This document shows positions 1 through 8,022 of a stretch of 64,000 nucleotides of DNA, piece by piece. A model generated the notes under the pieces. It ran no database searches. It was given only the letters and a program-made list of their open reading frames with translations, and was not told the origin of the DNA. How positions within the stretch are numbered: position 1 is the first letter of the stretch; every line of letters starts with the position of its first letter. The DNA is from Parahoeflea halophila (GTDB taxonomy: Bacteria; Pseudomonadota; Alphaproteobacteria; Rhizobiales; Rhizobiaceae), in assembly GCF_900220985.1 (NCBI RefSeq), contig NZ_OCPC01000003.1, positions 310,001-374,000 of the forward strand, given 5' to 3'. A program made the position numbers and the translations under genes.

Positions 1-1
1 C

Positions 2-847
2 GGTTTGTCGCGTGGTGGCGCCAGCGCGGTCCTCAGTGAACTCGAAGCCTATCTCGGTGTCCAACTGATTGAACGCACAACCCGCAGACTGCGGTTGACG
101 GAAGACGGACGGCATTACCTGGAGCGGTCGCGATCGATCACCGAGGCGGTCCAGATCCTCGAAGACGAGATCGGTGCAGCGGAAAGGCAACCGCGCGGCC
201 GGCTCAGAGTGCAGATTCCGTCAGGGCTGACAGCTATGGCGCTGGCGCCGGCTGTAAACAGCTTCATGGAGACCTATCCGCATATCGAACTTGACATCCT
301 GTCGGGTGACGCAGTGCCGGATTTCATCGGCCAGCAGATTGATGCTGCAGTGATCATCGGCTCTGTACCGGAGGCCGACATTGTCGCCCGCCCGCTTGGC
401 AGGATTCCGTCCACAACCGCGGCGGCACCGCGATACATCGAGCGGCACGGCGTGCCCGCCACGGTTGCCGATCTGAGCCGCCACCGTTGCGTGGCTGCGA
501 TAATCCCGGGATCGGGCCAGCGGGCGCCCTGGCGCTTTCATATCGCTGGCAAGGATGCGCAGTTGCGCGTGGACGGCCGGCTGGCATTTGAATCCCCGAT
601 GGCTGCGGTCGCCGCTGCGGTTTGGGGAGCAGGGATCGTCCAATTCGCCAGCTATCTGCTCTATTCGGACATTCGTGCCGGCCGACTGGTGGAAGTGCTG
701 GAAGATGCACGTCCACGCGGTGTCGGACTGCATCTTGTGCATCCCCGCCACCGGCTCAAACCCAAGAAGCTCAAGATTTTCGAGCAATTCCTCCGCCAGC
801 TTGATGTTGAGACCCGGCAGAAATGGCGTATCAAGGCCGTCAGCTGA
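2..847 (+). CDS. LysR-type transcriptional regulator, 5' end cut by window edge
   Basis: The reading frame is open to the first bases of the window, so the true start lies upstream. What remains (about 281 residues) begins inside the helix-turn-helix: SAVLSELEAYLGVQLIERTT is the recognition-helix and wing region typical of LysR proteins. A linker helix and a substrate-binding effector domain follow (from about residue 65, GRLRVQIPSGL...). LysR proteins are homotetrameric cytoplasmic regulators that bind a small-molecule co-inducer; neither target nor ligand can be read here. It ends 30 bases before a methyltransferase gene remnant on the other strand, so the ancestral arrangement was probably convergent LysR / methyltransferase. 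Family assignment is firm, function unknown. Confidence 0.9.
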   Translation, partial: GLSRGGASAVLSELEAYLGVQLIERTTRRLRLTEDGRHYLERSRSITEAVQILEDEIGAAERQPRGRLRVQIPSGLTAMALAPAVNSFMETYPHIELDILSGDAVPDFIGQQIDAAVIIGSVPEADIVARPLGRIPSTTAAAPRYIERHGVPATVADLSRHRCVAAIIPGSGQRAPWRFHIAGKDAQLRVDGRLAFESPMAAVAAAVWGAGIVQFASYLLYSDIRAGRLVEVLEDARPRGVGLHLVHPRHRLKPKKLKIFEQFLRQLDVETRQKWRIKAVS

Positions 848-877
848 AGCGAAGAAAATGCCGTGGGTCGATTTGCT

Positions 878-955
878 TCAGGCAGGACTGACGGCCGGCC
901 GGATCATATGCCGCGCAGCGCGTTTCTTCGTGCTGACGCGGGTCGGGACCTAGGC
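878..955 (-). pseudogene. Degenerate 3'-end copy of the methyltransferase gene at 3037
   Basis: Read on the minus strand this stretch encodes the last residues of a methyltransferase, ending in a TGA at 878-880. Its STKKRAARHMI matches STKKRGARHMI at the C-terminus of the gene at 3037-3711, and 18 of the last 23 residues agree by hand alignment. About three quarters of the bases match over some 84 positions. An in-frame TAG lies just upstream in the remnant and the rest of the gene is absent. It has the same orientation as the intact gene, with alkB and the HD gene between the two copies. Confidence 0.8.
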
Positions 956-1070
956 GACCCCTAAGCCGGCCCGGCGCAGCTTGCCAATCAGCTTGCTCCC
1001 GTCCACCCTGCCGCCTACCATCAGGCAGGAGATGCTGCGCCAACTGCGTGGCCACCCAGGGAGCCGTTCG

Positions 1071-2267
1071 ATGATCTTCATCAGCACCACAAAGACCGGT
1101 GAACAGATCAAATACCGCGACAACAAGCGGTGGCTCTGGGTTCTCTCGGTGCTGTCTCCGTCGCTGCCCGGTCTGGCCGCGGTGACCTATCTTCTGACCG
1201 GAGATGCCTGGTGGGTGCTTGCGCCGGTGGTGTTTTATTACGGCATCTACATTGTCGGCGATCACCTGGTCGGCACCGATCCGAACAACCCGCCCGAGGA
1301 GGTGGTCGAGGCGATGGCTTCGGATCAATACTACCGGGTGCTGCTGTTTCTATCGGTGCCGGTTTTCTGGTTTTCCTTCCTCGCCTGCGCAATCGCGGCA
1401 GGCCAACCGGGCACGCCGCTCTGGGCCTGGATCGGCCTGGTGGTTGCTGCAGGCGTGAGTTCGGGCACAGCCATCACCGTCGGCCACGAGCTGGGCCACA
1501 AGCCCAACCGGCTCGACCAGTGGGGCGCCAAATTCGCTAATGCGGTGTCGGGCTACGGCCATTTCTGCATCGAGCACAATCGCGGCCATCACGTCCATGT
1601 CGCCACGCCCGGGGACCCCGCCTCCGCCCGGCTCGGGGAAAGCCTGTGGCGCTTCGCATGCCGGGAAATTCCGGGAACCGCGCGGCGCGGCTGGCAGATG
1701 GAGCGGGCACGGCTTGCGCGCAAGGGGTTGCCGTTCTACCACTGGCGCAACGACATCCTGCTGGGCTATGCGATCACGCTGGTGGCGGACCTGCTGCTGG
1801 TCGCCGCTTTCGGCTGGACCATGCTGGCCTTCGTGCTGGTCCACAATCTGATCGCCTGGTTTCACCTCACGACTGCCAATTACATCGAGCATTACGGGCT
1901 CAAACGGAAGCTCAATGCCGATGGACGCTATGCCCCGTGCGAGCCACGGCATTCCAGGAACACAAACCACATCATTTCCAACCTGATGCTGTTTCACCTG
2001 CAGCGGCACTCCGATCATCACGCCAATCCGCTCAGGCCCTATCAGGCGTTGCGCTCTTTTGACGACCTGCCGACCCTGCCGTCGGGCTATCCCGGCACCT
2101 TCCTGCTGGCGTCATTTCCACCTCTGTGGTTCCGGGTGATGGATCCGAAAGTACTCGACTGGGCCGGGGGCGATCTCGGCAAGACCAATCTTGATCCGGG
2201 ACGGGCCAGGGATTACCAGACGCGCTGGCCTGCCCCGGTTTCACTTGACCGTGAGGCCGCACAGTGA
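1071..2267 (+). CDS. alkB: Alkane 1-monooxygenase (AlkB family, membrane di-iron)
   Basis: Integral membrane non-haem di-iron hydroxylase that oxidises the terminal methyl of medium-chain n-alkanes to 1-alkanols, using electrons from rubredoxin. All diagnostic histidine boxes are present: HELGH (about residue 139), EHNRGHH followed by HVATPGDPAS (about 168), NYIEHYGL (about 270) and LQRHSDHHA (about 310). Several hydrophobic segments lie in the first 130 residues and around 225-265. The start at 1071 is chosen because AGGGAG lies 8 bases upstream and the 398-residue length fits the family; an earlier in-frame ATG at 981 would add an unlikely leader. The next gene overlaps its stop codon. No rubredoxin or rubredoxin reductase is visible in the window, and no rubredoxin is fused to the C-terminus, so the electron donor must be encoded elsewhere. 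Confidence 0.93.
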   Translation: MIFISTTKTGEQIKYRDNKRWLWVLSVLSPSLPGLAAVTYLLTGDAWWVLAPVVFYYGIYIVGDHLVGTDPNNPPEEVVEAMASDQYYRVLLFLSVPVFWFSFLACAIAAGQPGTPLWAWIGLVVAAGVSSGTAITVGHELGHKPNRLDQWGAKFANAVSGYGHFCIEHNRGHHVHVATPGDPASARLGESLWRFACREIPGTARRGWQMERARLARKGLPFYHWRNDILLGYAITLVADLLLVAAFGWTMLAFVLVHNLIAWFHLTTANYIEHYGLKRKLNADGRYAPCEPRHSRNTNHIISNLMLFHLQRHSDHHANPLRPYQALRSFDDLPTLPSGYPGTFLLASFPPLWFRVMDPKVLDWAGGDLGKTNLDPGRARDYQTRWPAPVSLDREAAQ

Positions 2268-2848
2268 CGGCGCTGCCCGAGCCAGCCCGAATCGCGGCAA
2301 TCCTGAGTTTTCTCGACGAGGCCAACCGGCTCAAGGACACGCTGCGCAGCGGCCGCACACCGAAAGGACGGCAGGAGAGCACGGCCGAACACAGCTGGCG
2401 GCTCTGCCTGCTTGCGATCCTGCTTGCCGACACGCTCGAAGGCATCGACCTGTTGCGGCTGATCAAGCTCTGCATCGTGCATGATCTTGGCGAGGCCCTT
2501 TCCGGGGATGTTCCGGCAACCGACCAGCAGGCCGGCGATAACCGTGCCGCCCGTGAACGGGCGGACCTTGACACGCTGTGCGCGCCCCTGCCCGGTGATC
2601 TGAAAAGTGAGATGATCGCGCTCTGGGACGAATATGCGGAAGCGCTGACGCCGGAAGCCGTCATGGCAAAGGGTCTCGACAAGATCGAAACCATGCTGAC
2701 CCATTCCACCGGCAGCAATCCGGCCGGTTTCGATTACGGCTTCAATCTGGGCTACGGGGTGGAGGCGACCAGCCGGCACCCGCTGCTGGCCAGCATACGG
2801 GAACAGATCGACGCCAGAACCCGCAGGCTCGCGTCAAGCCAAGGCTGA
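2264..2848 (+). CDS. HD-domain phosphohydrolase (YfbR/HDDC2-like)
   Basis: A 194-residue HD-superfamily protein with metal-binding residues H43 (AEHSWRL) and H73-D74 (VHDLGE). This pattern is seen in 5'-deoxynucleotidase YfbR and the eukaryotic HDDC2 group, which hydrolyse deoxynucleoside 5'-monophosphates. The GTG start overlaps the alkB stop codon, so the two are translationally coupled. Why a nucleotide phosphatase would be coupled to an alkane hydroxylase is unclear. The substrate is inferred from family only. It is part of the block enclosed by the two copies of the methyltransferase 3' end. Confidence 0.8.
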   Translation: MTALPEPARIAAILSFLDEANRLKDTLRSGRTPKGRQESTAEHSWRLCLLAILLADTLEGIDLLRLIKLCIVHDLGEALSGDVPATDQQAGDNRAARERADLDTLCAPLPGDLKSEMIALWDEYAEALTPEAVMAKGLDKIETMLTHSTGSNPAGFDYGFNLGYGVEATSRHPLLASIREQIDARTRRLASSQG

Positions 2849-3036
2849 AATCAATCCCGAAGGCAATTTCCCAGTTAAACGCCTGGGGTTCAACCGGGCC
2901 GGGTTGCCCGCAGAACGGTGTCTCAGGCAACCTTTGCGAGCCGCGTCGGCTTCTGTCACGGTGCAACCGGGTTGCGTGATTGGTCGCTTTTGCCAGATCT
3001 TCTTGCCACACCTCCCCAGGGCCAAAACCCCGGCAT

Positions 3037-3711
3037 TCAGGCAGGCTTGACGGCCAGCCAGATCATGTGGCGGGCACCGCGCTTTTTGGTGCTGGCCCGG
3101 GTCGGCACTTCGGTAACCTCGAAACCCGCCTGTTTCAGCCGCCGGGTGAAGGCCGCGTCGGGCGCGGACGACCACACGGAAAACACTCCGCCCGGCGCCA
3201 GGGCCCGGTTAGCAGCGCCAAGCCCGGCGGCGGAATAGAGCGCGTCATTGCCCTGCCGGGTCAGACCGTCGGGGCCGTTGTCGACATCGAGGAGAATGGC
3301 ATCCCAGTCATCCCGGGCATTACGGATCAAGTCGCCAACGTCTCCCTGGTGCAGGCGGACCCGGGGGTCGCCGAGACAGCCGTCAAAGACTTCCGCCATC
3401 GGGTCTTTCGCCCAGGCGATGACCTGCGGCACCAGTTCGGCGACCGTGATACTGGCATCCGCCGGCAACGCCTTGAGAGCGGCACGCAGGGTGAACCCCA
3501 TGCCGAGCCCGCCGATCAGCATTCTGAGTGCCGCCCTCCCGGCAAGCTTTTCAGCCGCAAGCCTGGCCAGGGCCTCCTCCGAGCCACTGAGCCGGCTGTT
3601 CATCAACTCGTTGGAGCCGAGCATGATGGAGTATTCAGTGCCGCGGCGCATCAGCTTGAGCTCGATGCCGTCTTCGAGTTGAACGGCGTCGAGCCGTTGC
3701 CAGGGAATCAT
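3037..3711 (-). CDS. Spermidine synthase-like SAM-dependent methyltransferase
   Basis: A class I Rossmann-fold protein. LMIGGLGMGFTLRAAL carries the glycine-rich motif I (position differs slightly by start), AELVPQVIAWA is the acidic motif-II region, and LLDVDNGPDGL is the LDxDNGPxxL signature of a spermidine-synthase-like family common in alphaproteobacteria. Cytoplasmic; the acceptor is unknown and true polyamine synthase activity is not implied. The start at 3711 (MIPWQRLDAV) matches how relatives usually begin; in-frame ATGs up to 3783 exist and none has a clear ribosome-binding site. The last 28 codons are duplicated in degenerate form at 878-955, so this may be a chimera whose 3' end came with the alkB-HD block. 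Confidence 0.8.
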   Translation of the reverse strand: MIPWQRLDAVQLEDGIELKLMRRGTEYSIMLGSNELMNSRLSGSEEALARLAAEKLAGRAALRMLIGGLGMGFTLRAALKALPADASITVAELVPQVIAWAKDPMAEVFDGCLGDPRVRLHQGDVGDLIRNARDDWDAILLDVDNGPDGLTRQGNDALYSAAGLGAANRALAPGGVFSVWSSAPDAAFTRRLKQAGFEVTEVPTRASTKKRGARHMIWLAVKPA

Positions 3712-3875
3712 GGGGCCATCCATCGCCGAGGTGAAAATGCTGTCCATCCCTACACGCGGGCGCAGCATTTTCACAGCCATCATGGCTTCAGGCTTCGGAC
3801 CCTGTCCGACCCTGCCCCGAACTCTGGACCGGCTGCGGCAGGCATTGGGCCCGCGCCACAGCCTTGCCGCAGCCG

Positions 3876-5198
3876 TCAGAACTTTGCGGACAGCCGGGCA
3901 TTGAAGCCGTGGCTCTTCGCATTGCTGGCAAACTGGCCCTGATAGCTTAAGTCGAGTTCGGCGCCGCTGTCGAATTTAACGGCAAGGCCGGCTTCAATAA
4001 GCGCCATGGCGCGAGCAAACGAGGCACCGTTGATCGTGAACGCACTGCCACCGGCAAAGCCGTGGGCGAAACTTGTGTTGCCGGCGCTGGCGTGCTGCAA
4101 AGCAGCACTCGCCTTCGCGGTCGCTTCGAGGCCCAGCAGCGACATTTCCGTCTCTGGCCGCAGACCGATCCAGGAGAAGGTAACGTTGTTGTGCTGACTT
4201 GCAGCCGCCAGCGCCGCAGAGCCGCCCTGTTCAGCGAAACCTGAGTTGCGCAGATGCACCTGAGCAAGACCGGCAAACGGCTCGAGCCTGGCCCCGTCGA
4301 CGATGAAGGCATAGCCCGTCTCGACAAAGGCCTGGGCACTGAGGATTTCCTGAACCGAGTTCAAAGACTGGGAGAAGGCACCGGAGACGGCTGCCGTACG
4401 AACGGTGTCAACCGTGTTGTAGGCAGCCAACAGGCCCGCCTTGTAGCTCCACCCGCCATGGACTCCGCCGAGATTTATGCCGGCCTGGAGCGTTTCCAAA
4501 TCGGCGTTGGAAGCCCGTTCGCTGACCGACATGCCGATCTGGGTGTAACCGCCCATAAGACCGATTGTAACGGCGTCTGAATAGGCGTGGTCCAAACCGT
4601 AGACAAATCCGCCGGTGGCGCTCGTGGCGGCGGCAGCATTTCCGTCGCCGGCAAAACTGTTCCAATTGCCGATGGCCTGCCCCCAGATCGGAGATCCGGC
4701 CTTGGCGGAGGCCAGATGCGAGAGCACCGCGCCACGCGACAGGCGGCTGTCATTGATCAGCACTGAACGAAGGCTTGCATTGATTTCGCTGGAGAGGCTG
4801 TTGTAGGCGGCCTGCGCCAGCGTATCGCTGGACACGGTCGCGACAACACCCTTGTAGATCGCGCTTGTGGCGCCGAGCGCTTCGATGGCCGAGGCGATCG
4901 AGGACTGGTTCCTTGTCCGGGCCGTGGAGGCAAAATCGATATCATTGCGCTCCAGTGTCAGGGCAAGATCATTGCCGGTGCCTGCTGCATAGTTCAATGA
5001 TGGATCGAGAAACAGCAGATTGTCCTTGACCGATGCGAAGATGAGAGGTTGGAGGCAATCAGCCTTTAACCAGCACGATTGTCGAAATCGCGGTGCGGTG
5101 CCTCGACGTAAGGCATCTTGCCAATCGTCCAGGCATGGAGCGCCCTGGATTGTGGCTGCAACGTGCGCACGAGCCGGGTCATTCCATATGACGGTCAA
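3876..5198 (-). CDS. Autotransporter beta-barrel domain protein, passenger and signal peptide missing
   Basis: From about residue 55 the protein reads as the end of an autotransporter passenger (LTLERNDIDFASTARTRNQ) followed by linker and beta-barrel: alternating Gly/aromatic strands (GFVYGLDHAYSDAVTIGLMGGY, GGWSYKAGLLAAYN) and a terminal ...HGFNARLSAKF ending in Phe, as outer-membrane barrels do. The barrel would insert in the outer membrane through BAM and export the passenger. The first ~50 residues resemble no passenger and there is no signal peptide; the next gene ends only about 40 bases upstream, so the passenger-coding part is gone. It is most likely a 5'-truncated, non-functional remnant, although the frame is still open over 440 codons. 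Confidence 0.75.
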   Translation of the reverse strand: MTVIWNDPARAHVAATIQGAPCLDDWQDALRRGTAPRFRQSCWLKADCLQPLIFASVKDNLLFLDPSLNYAAGTGNDLALTLERNDIDFASTARTRNQSSIASAIEALGATSAIYKGVVATVSSDTLAQAAYNSLSSEINASLRSVLINDSRLSRGAVLSHLASAKAGSPIWGQAIGNWNSFAGDGNAAAATSATGGFVYGLDHAYSDAVTIGLMGGYTQIGMSVSERASNADLETLQAGINLGGVHGGWSYKAGLLAAYNTVDTVRTAAVSGAFSQSLNSVQEILSAQAFVETGYAFIVDGARLEPFAGLAQVHLRNSGFAEQGGSAALAAASQHNNVTFSWIGLRPETEMSLLGLEATAKASAALQHASAGNTSFAHGFAGGSAFTINGASFARAMALIEAGLAVKFDSGAELDLSYQGQFASNAKSHGFNARLSAKF

Positions 5199-5238
5199 GT
5201 CGCCGGAACTCGAGGTTCCGGCGGCGCATTGCCTGAAA

Positions 5239-5997
5239 TCAAGCCGTGCGGTCGGCCCAGCCGGCGAAAATCCGTTCGAGTGCGACCACCACGTAGTAAA
5301 GCACGATGCCGAGGAAGGCCAAGGCGATCAGAACGGCGAACATCAGCGGGTAGTCCGAGTTGGTCTTGCCGCTGTCGAACAATGCGCCGAGCCCGCGGCC
5401 ATGGGGCGAGACGATTTCCATCAGGTTGGTGCCGATAAAGGCCAGCGTGACCGCCACCTTGAGTGCGCCGAAAAACTCCGGCAAGGTCTTGGGCAACGCG
5501 ATCTTCCAGAAGATCGTCGCCTGCGATGCACCGAGCGACCTCAGGATATCGCGGTATTCGGGCTCCAGCGTCGACAGCCCGATCGACACGGAAACCGCGA
5601 TCGGGAAGAAGCTGATCATGAAGGCGATCAGCACGGTGTTGAAATCATGCGCGCCGACGAACATCAGGGCGACGATCGGCACCACGGTGGCCTTCGGCAC
5701 GGCGTTGAAGCCGACCAGGAGCGGATAGAGCGCATCGCGCATCACCCTGGAAAATCCCATGATCATGCCAAGCGCGATGCCGAAGACGACGGCCAGCAAC
5801 AGGCCCACAACCGTGCGCCACAGGGTCTGCCAGCCCATCACAAGGAACAGCTCCCAGTATTTTTGATAGGCCGGGATCAGGTCGCTCGGCGAGGCCATCT
5901 TGTAGTTGGGCCAGCCCATGACCCAGACCAGCGCTTCCCACAGCGCCAGAAACACGATCACCGCGAGAACGGGCACGTAGACCTGACGCCCCGTCAT
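5239..5997 (-). CDS. ABC transporter permease, SsuC/TauC/ThiX type
   Basis: A 252-residue inner-membrane permease of the BPD_transp_1 family with about six transmembrane helices and the cytoplasmic EAA-type loop EYRDILRSLGASQATIFWKIALPKTLP (about residues 150-176) that docks onto the ATPase. It is the last gene of a three-gene operon: its start overlaps the stop of the ATPase by four bases. The family handles sulfonates, nitrate/taurine or thiamine pyrimidine precursors. The partner binding protein is of the NMT1/THI5 type, so a pyrimidine or another small aromatic is possible, but the substrate cannot be read from the sequence. Confidence 0.88.
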   Translation of the reverse strand: MTGRQVYVPVLAVIVFLALWEALVWVMGWPNYKMASPSDLIPAYQKYWELFLVMGWQTLWRTVVGLLLAVVFGIALGMIMGFSRVMRDALYPLLVGFNAVPKATVVPIVALMFVGAHDFNTVLIAFMISFFPIAVSVSIGLSTLEPEYRDILRSLGASQATIFWKIALPKTLPEFFGALKVAVTLAFIGTNLMEIVSPHGRGLGALFDSGKTNSDYPLMFAVLIALAFLGIVLYYVVVALERIFAGWADRTA

Positions 5998-6794
5998 GCG
6001 GCGGCTCCCGCCGGCACCCTGCCCTGGGCAATCTCGATCTGGTGGCGCAAGGTGTTGAGCATGGCCGCAGCCTCGGGCGTATAGAGATGGTCGAGGGTCC
6101 GGGGGCCGGTGTCGGGAACATCGAGCACGAATTGTGTCTTTGCGGGCCGTCCGGACAACACCACGACCTGGTCGGCCAGGAAGATCGACTCGCGCAGATC
6201 ATGGGTGATGAGAACGCCGGTGAACGGCTCTTCGGCTTTCACCCGGTGCATGATCTGCCAGAGATCCTCGCGGGTGAAGGCATCCAGCGCCCCGAATGGC
6301 TCATCAAGAATGAGAACTTCGGGCGAATGGATCAGCGCGCGGCACAGGGAAGCGCGCTGTTTCATGCCGCCGGAGAGTTCGGACGGACGCTTGTTTTCGA
6401 ATCCCTCGAGGCCGACAAGGGCCAGCAGCCTGCGGGCGCGCTCTTCGCCCTCGGCCTTGGAGAGCTTCGAGGGCACGATCTCCAGCGGCAGCAGCACATT
6501 CTGCAGGATGGTCCGCCATTCGAGTAGGACCGGGTTCTGGAACGCCATGCCGACATTCGAGCGCGGCGCGGTGATCCGGGTGCCGTGAACATAGACCTCG
6601 CCATGATCGGGGATCAAAAGCCCCGCGACCAGTCGGGTGAGTGTCGACTTGCCACAGCCCGACGGGCCGACGACAGCCACGAAACCGCCTTCGGGCACCG
6701 ACATCTCAAGACCGTCGAGCACCGGGAGCGGACCGGAAGCGGTGCGGTATGAATGCCGCACCGCCTTGATTTCAATCAGATTTTCCAAACTCAA
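5994..6794 (-). CDS. ABC transporter ATP-binding protein, SsuB/TauB type
   Basis: A 266-residue nucleotide-binding subunit. Walker A GPSGCGKST (about residue 43), Q-loop in MAFQNPVLLEW, signature LSGGMKQR (about 140), Walker B VLILDEPFGALD and the H-loop ITHDLRES are all intact. It powers uptake through the permease at 5239-5997. Four-base overlaps with the genes on both sides show a tightly coupled operon (binding protein, ATPase, permease). The C-terminal ~50 residues after the H-loop are a short extension usual for this subgroup. Substrate unknown. Confidence 0.9.
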   Translation of the reverse strand: MSLENLIEIKAVRHSYRTASGPLPVLDGLEMSVPEGGFVAVVGPSGCGKSTLTRLVAGLLIPDHGEVYVHGTRITAPRSNVGMAFQNPVLLEWRTILQNVLLPLEIVPSKLSKAEGEERARRLLALVGLEGFENKRPSELSGGMKQRASLCRALIHSPEVLILDEPFGALDAFTREDLWQIMHRVKAEEPFTGVLITHDLRESIFLADQVVVLSGRPAKTQFVLDVPDTGPRTLDHLYTPEAAAMLNTLRHQIEIAQGRVPAGAAA

Positions 6795-7792
6795 TCCGTC
6801 AGCTTGAAGCCGCCGGCCGGCAGATAGGCGTCGGTGAAGTACAGCGCCGCGTCCGGAGTCGTGGTGAAGCTGTAGGTGGTGGCAATCTGCTTGAGGGATT
6901 CAGCCATGCGGTCGCTGTCGATGACGCCGAATCCGTTCGCCTTGACCGCGTCGGTCAGCACATTCGCCTCGAGCGCCAGTTCCAGGCGGCGCTGCTCCAG
7001 CGCCGCATCGGCCGCCGGATTGCGCTCGATCAGCATCGGAATAACGGCTGCCGGATCGGCAGCGGCGGCTTTCCAGCCCTCGGCGGTCGCCGCCAGAAAG
7101 TCCTTGACGGCTTCGGGGTTCTTTTCGGCGAAGTCGGTGTTGACGATGATGACGTTGCCGTAGAGCTTCACGCCGTAATCGGCCATCAGCAGGGTGACCA
7201 GATCGTCCTCGGGAACGCCAAGACGCGCCGAGTTCAGATAGGAGGTGAAGGAAAAGCCGGTGATCGCGGCGACATTGCCTTCGGCCAGCATCGGCTCGCG
7301 GGTCGGAAAGCCGACCGGTTCAACCGTGATCTTGTCCATGTCGAGATCGTTCTCGGCGGCAAAGATCGGGAACTGGGCCCAGGCGCCATCCGGTGGCGGG
7401 GCACCGAGGACCTTGCCTTCGAGGCTTTTCGGATCCGTGATCCCGAGCGACTTTCTGCCGATCACCGCAAAAGGCGGCTTGTCGTAGAGCATCATGGCCG
7501 CAATCACCGGTGCATCCGGGTTCTGGTCGAGAAACTTGATCAGGCTGTTGATATCGGCAGAGCCAACCGGAAACGCTCCGGTCGCCACTTTCGGAATGGC
7601 ATCCAGCGATCCGTTGCCGGCCTCGACGGACACGTTCAGTCCCTTGTCGGCGTAATAGCCGTTGTCAATAGCGGCAAAAAAGGGAGCAGCCGGTCCCTCG
7701 AATTTCCAGTCAAGGGCGAATGGCATGTCGGTTTCTGCGTGGGCAGCAGTTGCGCCGAGCATCGCGACGGCCAGCATTGTGCGAAGGAACAT
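6791..7792 (-). CDS. ABC transporter periplasmic substrate-binding protein, NMT1/THI5-like
   Basis: A 333-residue secreted binding protein. The signal peptide is MFLRTMLAVAMLGATAAHA with cleavage expected after AHA (about residue 19). The mature protein begins with the NMT1-like pattern ALDWKFEGPAAPFFAAIDNGYYADKGL, and a GxGSxDAIPKVATGAFPVG segment suits a ligand-binding cleft. It is first in the operon with the ATPase and permease. About 230 bases of non-coding sequence precede it. On the minus strand that sequence has two GGTAC-TAT elements about 18 bases apart, which may be an operator; I see no match to the THI-box (TPP riboswitch) core. This argues weakly against thiamine regulation. The substrate remains open. 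Confidence 0.88.
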   Translation of the reverse strand: MFLRTMLAVAMLGATAAHAETDMPFALDWKFEGPAAPFFAAIDNGYYADKGLNVSVEAGNGSLDAIPKVATGAFPVGSADINSLIKFLDQNPDAPVIAAMMLYDKPPFAVIGRKSLGITDPKSLEGKVLGAPPPDGAWAQFPIFAAENDLDMDKITVEPVGFPTREPMLAEGNVAAITGFSFTSYLNSARLGVPEDDLVTLLMADYGVKLYGNVIIVNTDFAEKNPEAVKDFLAATAEGWKAAAADPAAVIPMLIERNPAADAALEQRRLELALEANVLTDAVKANGFGVIDSDRMAESLKQIATTYSFTTTPDAALYFTDAYLPAGGFKLTD

Positions 7793-8022
7793 GGGTGAAC
7801 TCCCGTCAGAATGAGGGTCAATGATAAGTACCGGAGTGAGAATAGGTACCGCCTCAAAGAGGAGTCAATAGACCGGAAGATGTCGTTAGCAAAAGTTTTG
7901 TGCAGTGCACATATTTAAGGCACCCAATCCAAATACCGTGCAGACCTGCGACAAGCGACAAGGCGGATCAGATATCCAGGTTCGGAGAAGCCGATCGCGG
8001 TCGGACAAGTTCTCGAAACGGT

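Noticed and set aside
7793-8022. TPP riboswitch upstream of the NMT1-type ABC operon
   Set aside because: Looked for the THI-box core sequences and did not find them; only short repeats are present.
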